In this document: piece after piece, positions 14,047 through 20,809 of the stretch
Numbering within the stretch: the first letter of the stretch is position 1
Layout: every line of letters begins with the position of its first letter
Origin: Spirochaetota bacterium
GTDB lineage: Bacteria; Spirochaetota; Spirochaetia; Treponematales; UBA12059
NCBI GenBank assembly: GCA_022709445.1
Contig: JAKLIU010000004.1
Location: 1-22,062, forward strand
Length of the DNA stretch: 22,062 nucleotides
Direction: 5' to 3'
Program-made: the position numbers and the translations under genes
Notes under the pieces: model-generated
The model's database searches: none
What the model was told of the DNA's origin: nothing
What the model saw: only the letters and a program-made list of their open reading frames with translations

Positions 14047-15701
14047 TCCAGGCCCTCCAGCTCCGCGGGCTCCTGGCCGGCGATGCTATCCTTGAGCGCG
14101 GCCATGCGCGCCGAATTCTCGCCGCCCAGGCTCCGGATGGCTTCCGCGTGGACCAGGAGCTCCCCGCAGGCTGCCGTCACCCGCGCCGAACCCGCCTTGA
14201 GCCTGGCGGCCACGTCCCGGGCGGCGGCTGCGCGGGCCGACGATTCCTCCATGGCCTTGGAGGCGGAGCCCGCGGCGGAGCCGGCCGACTCCGACAGGAC
14301 CCTGAAGCCGTCGATGGCGCCGCTCACGCCGGCCGTGCCCGCGGAAACCTCCCCGAGCCTGACCAGCAGGTCGCCCAGGGTGGACGACACCCGCTGGATT
14401 TCCTCCGACAGCCGGGAGAAGAACTCGCCTGTCTCGGCGCCGGCGCCGGAGGCCCTGGCCACCGCCTCCCTGGTGTCGTCCAGCAGCCTGCCAATCCCCC
14501 GCGAGCTGTCGGCGGTCTCTTCGGAGAGCTTGCGGATCTCCTCGGCCACCACGCTGAATCCCTTTCCCGCGACGCCCGCGTGGGCCGCCTCTATCGCGGC
14601 GTTCATGGCCAGCAGGTTGGTCCGGTTGGCCACGTCCGCGATCAGTTCGTTCATCTCATCCATGCGGGCGGTGGCCTTGACGATGCCGTCGATGGAGCCG
14701 GTCACCTCCGCGATGCGCTCGTCGCCGTCGCGCGCCACGTGCGCCAGCTCCTCTATGCCGGCCTTGCGGGCGTCCGCCGCCGCGGCTATGTCCTTGAGCG
14801 AATGGATCATCTGCGAGATGGCGGCGGAGGCCTCCAGCACCCTGGTCGAGTATTCGCCGAGCGCGGCGCCCACTTTCACCTGGCCGGCCGAGACGCCCGC
14901 GTCGCTCGCGGCCGCCGCGGCCAGGGCCTCGTCCAGGGAGGCCACGCCCACGGCTTCCTCCGCCGCGATGCCGCTGAGCTCCCGGGCGGAGCGGGACATC
15001 GCCTCGCTGGCGTCCGCCAGCTTGCCGCTGATCCGCCAGGCCGACTCCTGGGCCTCCTGCATCGCCCGGGTGGCTGACTCGAACTGGCGCTTGGCCAGGC
15101 CCGACGAGTGGGCGCACTCGTCCACCAGGGTGCGCTGGAGCCTGACCGTCATGGAAGAGAACACGCCACCGACGGCCACGAGGAGCATGCTGGTGCCCAG
15201 GGACTGGGCCGCCAGGGCCGTGACGGTCCCGCCGTCCAGGGGGAGCGCGTCCGCGACGTACAGGACGGCCATCGCCGCCAGGTCCAGTACGGTGAGCACG
15301 ATCACCTGCATGCGGCTGACGGCTATGAGGGCCGCCGTCAGCAGCAGGAAGGAGCCCAGGGTGCCGAACACGTAACACTCGTAGACGGTACGGTACTCGT
15401 CGAACTTGATGGCGGCGAACATGACGGCGAACAGGCCGTAGAGGAAGAGCGAGGAAGCGGAGGAGAAACGGCCCTTGGCGATCAGGAAGAGGACCGCGGC
15501 GCAGAATACCGACAGCCCGATGAGGAAACCGGCGACCGCGAACGCTCCCGTGGCGGCCATGAGGGCGCAGAGCACGATGCCGAACAGCCCTATGGACAGG
15601 GCCGTGGGCACCAGCAGGCGGGCTTTCTTGCGGATCCTGATATCGGAGTCGCGGTAGGGTGCTATGAACGGCCGGAGTATGGCTTCCGTGGCTTTTGACA
15701 T
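14043..15701 (-). CDS. Methyl-accepting chemotaxis protein with six-helix membrane sensor
   Basis: The 552-residue product has about six membrane helices in residues 28-190. Very short loops connect them (LLVPTALSIGLFGIVLCALM first, SLGTSMLLVAVGGVFSSMTV last), and there is no large periplasmic domain. Residues about 200-552 are a long coiled coil with the highly conserved hairpin tip NRTNLLAMNAAIEAAHAG and GFSVVAEEIRKLSEET (about 350-390), which binds CheA/CheW. No clear HAMP domain is seen between the last helix and the coiled coil. It should sense a membrane-linked or cytoplasmic cue and feed the flagellar pathway. GAAGAGG before the ATG is the likely ribosome site. The C-terminus lacks an obvious CheR-tethering pentapeptide. 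It is transcribed first, ahead of the GH18 gene. Confidence 0.92.
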   Translation of the reverse strand: MSKATEAILRPFIAPYRDSDIRIRKKARLLVPTALSIGLFGIVLCALMAATGAFAVAGFLIGLSVFCAAVLFLIAKGRFSSASSLFLYGLFAVMFAAIKFDEYRTVYECYVFGTLGSFLLLTAALIAVSRMQVIVLTVLDLAAMAVLYVADALPLDGGTVTALAAQSLGTSMLLVAVGGVFSSMTVRLQRTLVDECAHSSGLAKRQFESATRAMQEAQESAWRISGKLADASEAMSRSARELSGIAAEEAVGVASLDEALAAAAASDAGVSAGQVKVGAALGEYSTRVLEASAAISQMIHSLKDIAAAADARKAGIEELAHVARDGDERIAEVTGSIDGIVKATARMDEMNELIADVANRTNLLAMNAAIEAAHAGVAGKGFSVVAEEIRKLSEETADSSRGIGRLLDDTREAVARASGAGAETGEFFSRLSEEIQRVSSTLGDLLVRLGEVSAGTAGVSGAIDGFRVLSESAGSAAGSASKAMEESSARAAAARDVAARLKAGSARVTAACGELLVHAEAIRSLGGENSARMAALKDSIAGQEPAELEGLE

Positions 15702-15729
15702 GCGAACCTCTTCAGGAAAATATGTATCG

Positions 15730-15758
15730 AGTATGCCGCAGAACTCCGCCGATCACAA
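15730..15758 (-). promoter_or_regulatory. Promoter of the chemoreceptor operon
   Basis: On the minus strand, TTGTGA (15758-15753) and CATACT (15735-15730) are separated by 17 nt, predicting a start near 15723, about 22 nt before the ATG at 15701. Confidence 0.45.
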
Positions 15759-15801
15759 GTTGCGGTCTGTCGTCAGTCGTCGTAATAATACCAAGATGAT
15801 A

Positions 15802-15831
15802 TTGACACTAAGAATAAAACCACGATAAAAT
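15802..15831 (+). promoter_or_regulatory. Near-consensus promoter of the DUF2239 gene, placed for a leaderless mRNA
   Basis: A perfect TTGACA (15802-15807) and TAAAAT (15826-15831) are separated by 18 nt. Initiation 7-8 nt after the -10 falls at 15838-15839, on the ATG. The surrounding 60 nt are markedly AT-rich compared with the rest of the window. Confidence 0.65.
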
Positions 15832-15838
15832 AACGATC

Positions 15839-16387
15839 ATGGATACCAAACTGACGTATACGGCATTCGCGGGCACAGCCCTGGTGGGTTCCGGTGACCT
15901 GGCGGCAATCCTGGCCTGTTGCCATGGCGCGCAGGAATCGGGCCGCGACGGGGTGCTGGTGTTTTCCGACGAGAGCGGCAAGCAGGTGGATTTTGACCTG
16001 CATGGCAGCCTGGATGAGGTCCTGGCCCGTCACGGGCTGTCGGGAGAGGGGCCAAAGCGCGGTCCCGGAAGGCCGAAACTGGGCGTGAAGGGCATGGAGG
16101 TGACCCTCCTGCCCCGGCACTGGGATTGGCTGGAACGGCAGCCCCAGGGCGTGTCCGCAACCCTGAGAAGGCTGGTGGACGAGGCCCGGGGCCGGGAGAC
16201 CGAGTCGGACCGGGAACGGGAGCGCATGGACGCGGCTTTCCGTTTCATGTCCGCGATGGCCGGCGACCTGCCCGGCTACGAGGAGGCCTGCCGCGCCCTC
16301 TACCGCCGCGACCGCGCCGTGTTCGGCGCCCTGGTCGGTCTCTGGCCGGCGGACATCCGGGACCACGCGCTGCGCCTGCTGGGCTGA
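15839..16387 (+). CDS. DUF2239 family protein
   Basis: The 182-residue product matches the DUF2239 family as I recall it from end to end. There is an N-terminal YTAFAGTALVGSGDLA, then VDFDLHGS, then the basic GPGRPKLGV segment (AT-hook-like, residues about 75-83). These are followed by the hallmark EVTLLPRHWDWLERQP (about 87-102), SATLRRLVDEAR, FMSAMAGDLPGYEEA and WPADIRDHALRL. Its function is unknown; the GRP-containing basic segment could contact DNA, but that is inference. No ribosome site precedes the ATG and a near-consensus promoter ends just 7 nt upstream, so the transcript is likely leaderless. It faces the double-XRE gene across 74 nt and is divergent from the chemoreceptor. Confidence 0.9.
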   Translation: MDTKLTYTAFAGTALVGSGDLAAILACCHGAQESGRDGVLVFSDESGKQVDFDLHGSLDEVLARHGLSGEGPKRGPGRPKLGVKGMEVTLLPRHWDWLERQPQGVSATLRRLVDEARGRETESDRERERMDAAFRFMSAMAGDLPGYEEACRALYRRDRAVFGALVGLWPADIRDHALRLLG

Positions 16388-16461
16388 GCCGGTGCCCGCG
16401 GCGGCAGCCTGCCGACCTGCACCCGCGTTCCGACGAACACGGAAAGCACCGTGGATGAAGA

Positions 16462-16944
16462 TCAGTCGGGCGCGGGGCCGCGGCCGGTGACAGCCCTGAA
16501 GCCGAGCGCGCGGTAGAGCCGCCAGGCGCAGGACGCCGAGGGGGCCGCCCTGCCGCGCTCGAAATTCCAGAGCGTGTTCGGGTGGACGCGCGCCATGCCG
16601 GCGAGCTCGGCCAGGCTCAGGCCCAGGACCAGCCTGCGCTCGCGAAAAGAGGTGCCGTGCATGACGGCCATGGCCGGTTCCGCCTGCGGCTGCAGGATCG
16701 GCGGAACCGGGGCCGGGATCCGCGCCGGCATGACGGGCAGGTAGCCGGATTCGTCGAACTCGATGCGCTCGAAGCCGAGCCGCAGGCAGACCATGCCCAG
16801 GGCCAGGATGGACGGCTCGACCGATCCGCGCTCCAGGTTCGAGACGGTGTTCACGTGCAGGCGGGCCCACGAGGCGAGGTCGTACTGGGTGAGTCCCGCC
16901 TCCCGACGGGCCGCAGCGAAGCGCTCACCCGCGCGCCGGGCCAT
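16462..16944 (-). CDS. Regulator with two tandem XRE-type HTH domains
   Basis: The product has 160 residues. Domain 1 (about 7-60) reads AGLTQYDLASWARLHVNTVS then NLERG; domain 2 (about 99-150) reads LGLSLAELAGMARVHPNTLW then NFERG. The recognition-helix regions LHVNTVSNLERG and VHPNTLWNFERG are plainly duplicates. A Pro-rich linker (about 69-90) joins them. So one chain carries two DNA-binding heads instead of dimerising single heads, or does both. There is no ligand domain. The ATG at 16944 has no ribosome site; GGGAGG at 16985-16980 (minus) is 5 nt from an in-frame CTG at 16974, which would add 10 residues. The start is therefore uncertain. Its promoter carries a long palindrome, suggesting autoregulation. 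Confidence 0.85.
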   Translation of the reverse strand: MARRAGERFAAARREAGLTQYDLASWARLHVNTVSNLERGSVEPSILALGMVCLRLGFERIEFDESGYLPVMPARIPAPVPPILQPQAEPAMAVMHGTSFRERRLVLGLSLAELAGMARVHPNTLWNFERGRAAPSASCAWRLYRALGFRAVTGRGPAPD

Positions 16945-16979
16945 GTCGAGGGCGGCATCGCGCTGCTGGCGCAGGTCAT

Positions 16980-17007
16980 CCTCCCGGGCGCCGGAGCGCC
17001 CGGGAGG
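16980..17007. promoter_or_regulatory. Perfect 12-bp inverted repeat, candidate operator or 5' hairpin of the double-XRE gene
   Basis: CCTCCCGGGCGC (16980-16991) and GCGCCCGGGAGG (16996-17007) are perfectly complementary around a 4-nt centre (CGGA). The palindrome begins right after the -10 and covers the predicted start site. A transcript starting at 17001 would open with GGGCGC pairing to GCGCCC, leaving GGGAGG free as ribosome site. Confidence 0.7.
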
Positions 17008-17016
17008 ATTATAGCA
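17008..17016 (-). promoter_or_regulatory. Consensus extended -10 of the double-XRE gene
   Basis: On the minus strand TGC TATAAT (17016-17008) is a perfect extended -10. The predicted start is near 17001. No clear -35 is needed or seen. Confidence 0.65.
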
Positions 17017-17074
17017 CGCGATCGCGCTCCATGCCGGACACCGTCCGCCGCGTGGTCACGGCGACCGTGGGTGC

Positions 17075-17165
17075 GGGAGGGATAGGAGCGGGCAGCCCGC
17101 AGCGGAGCGAGGACTGCCGCGGATAGCCCGATCCCGCCCGCGGCAGCGGGCGGGACCCGCCCTTC
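17075..17165. repeat. GC-rich inverted-repeat region between trpS and the double-XRE gene, possible REP-like element
   Basis: The interval 17017-17175 has no gene. It holds GCGGGC-A-GCCCGC (17088-17100) and a perfect 10-bp hairpin TCCCGCCCGC / GCGGGCGGGA (17132-17141, 17146-17155, loop GGCA). Between them lies GCGAGGACTGCCGCGGATAG, the sort of sequence seen in dispersed intergenic repeats. There is no T-tract, so it is not a classical terminator, though the hairpin lies just after the trpS stop. Confidence 0.5.
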
Positions 17166-17175
17166 CCGGGAGTAC

Positions 17176-18237
17176 TCAGGAACCGGCCTTGTCCCGCTTC
17201 TTTTTCAGTTCCTCGGCCTTGCGGGAAATGCGGTTCCAGACCGCGGCCATGCCCATGGCCTTGCGGACCGCGGACAGGGTCGCGCGCGCTTCCTCGCGCA
17301 TGCGCATGGTGCCGTCGTAGATCACCTCGTCGGCCAGGCCGGACTGGCCCTCGTAGCGGGCGCGGCGTTCGCGGATGGGGTCCAGGAAGGCGTTGAGGGC
17401 GGCCGCCAGCTTTTGCTTGACCTCCACGTCGCCCACCTTGCCGGCGCGGTAGCGGGTTTTCAGGTCTTCCACCATGGCCTTGTCCGGGTTGAAGGCGTCG
17501 TGGTACTGGAAGACGGGGTTGCCCTCCACGGTGCCGGGTATGTCGGCGCTGGTGCGCTTGGGGTCCGTGTACATGGACATGACGCGCTTCTCCACGGTCC
17601 GCGCGTCGTCCGACAGGAAGATGGCGTTGTTCAGGCTCTTGGACATCTTGGCGTTGCCGTCGGTGCCCACGAGCGAGCCGTACTCGGAGACCATGACGTC
17701 GGGGACGGGCAGGGTCTCGCCGTAGAGGAAATTGAAGCGCCGAGCCAGCTCGCGGGTGATCTCCACGTGGGCCACGTTGTCCTTGCCAACGGGCACCAGG
17801 TGGGCGCGCGGCAGGAGTATGTCGGCGGCCTGGAGCACGGGGTAGGCCAGGAGCCCCAGGGGCATCTCCTCGATGCCGGCGCCCTGGGCCATCTCCTTGA
17901 GGCTGGGTATGCGCGACAGGCGCGGCACGGTGACCAGGTTCTGGAAATAGAGCGACAGTTCTATCACCTCGGGCACGGCCGACTGGAGGTAGATGACGCT
18001 CTTGGCCGGGTCGATGCCGCAGGCCAGGTAGTCCAGCACCGCCGAGCGGACGTTGTCCGCCAGGAGCTCGATGTTCTCCTTCTCCGGCTTGGTGGTCAGG
18101 GTGTGGAGGTCCGCGACGATGAAGAAGCATTCGTACTGGTCCTGGAGGCGGACGCGGTTGGCCAGGCTGCCCACGTAGTGGCCCAGGTGCAGCTTGCCGG
18201 TGGGGCGGTCGCCGGTGAGTATTCTCTTGCGTTCCAT
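17176..18237 (-). CDS. trpS: Tryptophanyl-tRNA synthetase
   Basis: The 353-residue class I synthetase charges tRNA-Trp with tryptophan in the cytoplasm. The HIGH-type motif is HLGH (residues 17-20, in RPTGKLHLGHYVGSL), and the KMSKS loop is intact (197-201, GNAKMSKSLNNAI). VPVGKDNVAHVEITRELARR is the family's characteristic central block (PVGxDQ in most members; here Lys and Asn replace the common residues). GGAG lies about 10 nt before the ATG. The C-terminus ends with a Lys-rich helix (EELKKKRDKAGS). The gene has a promoter about 190 nt upstream and a long leader with attenuator-like structure. It is divergent from thrB. Confidence 0.96.
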   Translation of the reverse strand: MERKRILTGDRPTGKLHLGHYVGSLANRVRLQDQYECFFIVADLHTLTTKPEKENIELLADNVRSAVLDYLACGIDPAKSVIYLQSAVPEVIELSLYFQNLVTVPRLSRIPSLKEMAQGAGIEEMPLGLLAYPVLQAADILLPRAHLVPVGKDNVAHVEITRELARRFNFLYGETLPVPDVMVSEYGSLVGTDGNAKMSKSLNNAIFLSDDARTVEKRVMSMYTDPKRTSADIPGTVEGNPVFQYHDAFNPDKAMVEDLKTRYRAGKVGDVEVKQKLAAALNAFLDPIRERRARYEGQSGLADEVIYDGTMRMREEARATLSAVRKAMGMAAVWNRISRKAEELKKKRDKAGS

Positions 18238-18293
18238 GATGGTGCTCCGTGATTGGGGTGGTTCGGGAGGTGAAACAGGGGCGGGTCGCCTCG

Positions 18294-18366
18294 CGGGGTT
18301 CCGTCAGGCCCCGTCGCCTGAGACTCAGGCGCGCGACACCGCCGGTCGCCAGGACCAGGCTTCCAT
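18294..18366 (-). promoter_or_regulatory. Candidate Trp-codon leader peptide and alternative hairpins before trpS
   Basis: Within the predicted ~180-nt leader, a 13-codon frame starts at 18366 and stops at 18325, reading MEAWSWRPAVSRA with Trp at 4 and 6. Its stop lies in the first of three alternating segments: CGCCTGA (18331-18325), TCAGGCG (18321-18315) and GCCTGA (18309-18304). Segment 2 can pair with 1 or with 3. A further CGGGG (18313-18309) can pair with CCCCG (18298-18294). This is the layout of a ribosome-mediated attenuator. No ribosome site is seen before the leader ATG and there is no T-tract, so it may act on translation, or be chance. Confidence 0.35.
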
Positions 18367-18423
18367 GGGGAGGCGGACTGTCGCGGGCCGCGGACGCGGC
18401 GGGGATGCGCGGTTCATGCCGTG

Positions 18424-18452
18424 ATTCTAGCGCAATCGGACCGGCGCGGCAA
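18424..18452 (-). promoter_or_regulatory. Promoter of trpS
   Basis: On the minus strand, TTGCCG (18452-18447) and TAGAAT (18429-18424) are separated by 17 nt. The predicted start is near 18417, which gives trpS a leader of about 180 nt. Confidence 0.5.
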
Positions 18453-18476
18453 CGGGATGGCGACGCGGGCGCTTCG

Positions 18477-18485
18477 TGCTATCCT
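18477..18485 (+). promoter_or_regulatory. Extended -10 promoter of thrB-thrC
   Basis: TG-C-TATCCT predicts a start near 18492 and a short leader of about 17 nt, with GGAGG (18498-18502) 6 nt before the thrB ATG. The leader is too short for a threonine attenuator. Confidence 0.45.
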
Positions 18486-18508
18486 CATGGGGGTGATGGA
18501 GGTCCTTC

Positions 18509-19474
18509 ATGGAACGAACCGGCTCGAATTTCGCCGCGGCCCGCGCGCCGGCGACCGTGGCCAACGTGGCGGTCGGCTTTGACGTGCTCGGCTTTCCCGT
18601 GGACGCGGTGGGCGACACCGTGCGGGTGGAGCTCATGGACGGGCCGACGGTGCTCATCGATTCCATCGAGGACGGAGGCGTGGCCATTCCCATGGACGCC
18701 GCCGCCAACACGGCCGGGGTGGCGCTCCTGGGGCTGATCCGGACGGAGGGCCTGGCGCACGGGTTCAGGCTGCGCATCCGCAAGGGCATCCCGCTGTCCA
18801 GCGGGATGGGCGGATCGGCGGCCAGCTCGGTGGCGGCCCTGGTTGCGGCCAACGCCCTCCTGGAAACCCCGCTGCCGCCGGAGCGCCTCCTGCCCCACGC
18901 CCTGGCGGGCGAGGAGCTGGCCAGCGGCTCGCCCCACGGGGACAACGCCGCGCCCTGCCTGTACGGCGGGCTGGTGATCCTGCGTTCGACGGAGCCTGTG
19001 GAGGTGGTCCGGCTGCCCGTGCCCCGCGGGCTCTGCGTGGCCCTGGTCCACCCGCACCGGGAGCTGGACACGCGCACCAGCCGCGGCGCCCTGCCGCGCG
19101 ACCTGCCGCTGCGAGACTACGTGGCCCAGTCGGCGCGGCTGGCTGCCTTCGTGGCGTCCTGCTTCATGGACGACCTTGCGCTCATGTCCCGCTCCCTGGA
19201 GGACGTGCTGGTTGAGCCCAGGCGCGCTTCCCTGGTTCCTGCCTTCGCGGCGGTCAAGCGGGCGGCCCTCAAGGCGGGCGCGCTGGGCTGTTCCCTCTCC
19301 GGCTCCGGGCCGTCCGTGTTCGCGCTCTGCGACGGCATCGTGTCGGCGCGGCGCGCCTGCGAGGCCATGGGCTCCGCCTGGGCGGCGGCCGGGGTGTCCA
19401 GCGACGCCTGGGCCTCGCCGCTGGCCGGCGGGGGCGCGCGCCTGGTGGACTGGACGCCGGGGACGCTTGCATGA
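18509..19474 (+). CDS. thrB: Homoserine kinase
   Basis: The 321-residue GHMP kinase phosphorylates homoserine to O-phosphohomoserine, the substrate of the next gene's product. The N-terminal strand APATVANVAVGFDVLG is typical of ThrB, the ATP-binding loop is IPLSSGMGGSAASSV (residues 94-108), and the C-terminal GHMP motif is GCSLSGSGPSVFAL. The start is set by GGAGG 6 nt upstream. The stop overlaps the thrC start as ATGA, so the two enzymes of threonine synthesis are co-translated. Length and motifs are normal for the family. Confidence 0.96.
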   Translation: MERTGSNFAAARAPATVANVAVGFDVLGFPVDAVGDTVRVELMDGPTVLIDSIEDGGVAIPMDAAANTAGVALLGLIRTEGLAHGFRLRIRKGIPLSSGMGGSAASSVAALVAANALLETPLPPERLLPHALAGEELASGSPHGDNAAPCLYGGLVILRSTEPVEVVRLPVPRGLCVALVHPHRELDTRTSRGALPRDLPLRDYVAQSARLAAFVASCFMDDLALMSRSLEDVLVEPRRASLVPAFAAVKRAALKAGALGCSLSGSGPSVFALCDGIVSARRACEAMGSAWAAAGVSSDAWASPLAGGGARLVDWTPGTLA

Positions 19475-20775
19475 GGTTCGTCAGCACCCGCGGGACCTGC
19501 CCGGCGGTCGGGGCCTCCGAGGCCCTGGTCGCGGGACTGGCTCCCGACGGCGGCCTGTACGTTCCCGAATGCCTCCCGGCGCTTCCCGCCGCCGCCCTCG
19601 ATCCGGGCATGGCCTGGCCGGAACGCGCGCGCCTGGTGCTGGAGCCGTTTTTCGCGGGCGACGGGCTGGAGCCCTTCCTGCACGGCATTTGCGCGGAGGC
19701 CTTCGACTTCCCGGTACCGCTCGTGCCGCTTCCGGCCGGGGCCGCGGGCAAGGACGATGGCCCGCCGGTGCGCGTGCTGGAGCTGTTCCACGGCCCGACG
19801 GCTGCCTTCAAGGATTTCGGGGCGCGCTTCCTGGCCCGCTGCCTGGAGCGCCTTGAGCGGGCCGGGCGGCCGGACCGCCCGCTGACCGTGCTGGTGGCCA
19901 CCTCCGGCGACACCGGGGGCGCGGTGGCAGCCGCCTTCCACCGTCGGCCGGGCCTGGAGCTGCGGGTGCTGTTCCCGGAAAACGGGGTGTCGCCGCGGCA
20001 GCGGGTCCAGCTGACCTGCTGGGACGGCAACGTGCGGTCCTACGCGGTCCGGGGCGGCTTCGACGACTGCCAGCGCCTGGCCAAGGCGGCTTTCCGGGAT
20101 CCTGCCCTGGCAGCGCGGTTCCGGCTGGGCTCGGCCAACAGCATCAACCTGGGGCGCATCCTGCCGCAGGCGGCCTACTTCGCGCACGCTGCCGCGCTGT
20201 TCTCCGCGGAAGGCGGCGCGCGGCCCGCGCTGGTGGTGCCCAGCGGCAACCTGGGCAACGCGGTGGCCGCCTGTTGGGCCAGGGCCATGGGCGCGCCCCT
20301 GGGGCGCATCGTCATGGCGGTCAACGCCAACCGGACCGTGCCGGATTTCCTGGAGACCGGCGAGTACCGTCCGCGCCCGGGCATCCCCACCCTGGCCAAC
20401 GCCATGGACGTGGGCGACCCCAGCAACATGGAGCGACTGCGCAATCTGTACCCGGACCTGTCGGCGCTCCGGGAAGCGGTGGGCGCGTACAGCGTGGACG
20501 ACGCGTCGATCCGGGAGACCATCGCCGGGGCCTGGTCCGGGAGCGGCTACCTGTTCTGCCCGCACGGGGCCGCGGCCGAGCGGGTGCGGCGCCTGCACTG
20601 CGCGGACGGGCCGGCCATCGTGGTCGCGACCGCCCACCCGGCCAAGTTCGAGACGGTGGTCGAGCCCCTGGTCGGCATGACCATTCCCCTGCCCCCGTCC
20701 CTGGAGGCCCTCGCGGGAGCGCCGACGAACTACACGGTCATCGATCCGGACCTGGGGCAACTGTTCGCCGACTGA
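19471..20775 (+). CDS. thrC: Threonine synthase
   Basis: The 434-residue PLP enzyme converts O-phosphohomoserine to threonine and phosphate. The N-terminal MRFVSTRG and APDGGLYVPE, the Schiff-base lysine in FHGPTAAFKDFGARF (Lys114), the block LVATSGDTGGAV, and the phosphate-binding VPSGNLGNAVA are all present and in order. The length and the PAHPAKFE-like late segment (ATAHPAKFETVVEP) fit the bacterial class I enzymes of the E. coli type. It is the last gene of the thrBC operon and is convergent with the YgbA-family gene, with only 34 nt between the stops and a weak CCGGC/GCCGG hairpin there. Confidence 0.96.
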   Translation: MRFVSTRGTCPAVGASEALVAGLAPDGGLYVPECLPALPAAALDPGMAWPERARLVLEPFFAGDGLEPFLHGICAEAFDFPVPLVPLPAGAAGKDDGPPVRVLELFHGPTAAFKDFGARFLARCLERLERAGRPDRPLTVLVATSGDTGGAVAAAFHRRPGLELRVLFPENGVSPRQRVQLTCWDGNVRSYAVRGGFDDCQRLAKAAFRDPALAARFRLGSANSINLGRILPQAAYFAHAAALFSAEGGARPALVVPSGNLGNAVAACWARAMGAPLGRIVMAVNANRTVPDFLETGEYRPRPGIPTLANAMDVGDPSNMERLRNLYPDLSALREAVGAYSVDDASIRETIAGAWSGSGYLFCPHGAAAERVRRLHCADGPAIVVATAHPAKFETVVEPLVGMTIPLPPSLEALAGAPTNYTVIDPDLGQLFAD

Positions 20776-20809
20776 ACCGGCATGGCGCCGGCGGATCATC
20801 CTCGGTGGG

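Noticed and set aside
13162..15375. Plus-strand open frame of over 700 codons opposite the GH18 and chemoreceptor genes
   Set aside because: The minus strand shows GH18 catalytic and MCP hairpin motifs in frame. The plus reading changes composition halfway and has no recognisable domain.
15770..15838. AT-rich island as an attachment site or insertion-sequence remnant
   Set aside because: There are no terminal inverted repeats, target duplication or integrase nearby. The AT-richness is explained by two divergent promoters.
18238..18508. T-box riboswitch before trpS
   Set aside because: I looked for the conserved T-box (GGGTGGNACCGCG-like) and specifier-loop layout and did not find it; the leader fits an attenuator-like pattern better.
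19117..20799. Minus-strand open frame of 560 codons opposite thrB/thrC
   Set aside because: Both plus-strand enzymes are complete with all motifs. The antisense product is Arg/Gly/Gln-rich shadow sequence.
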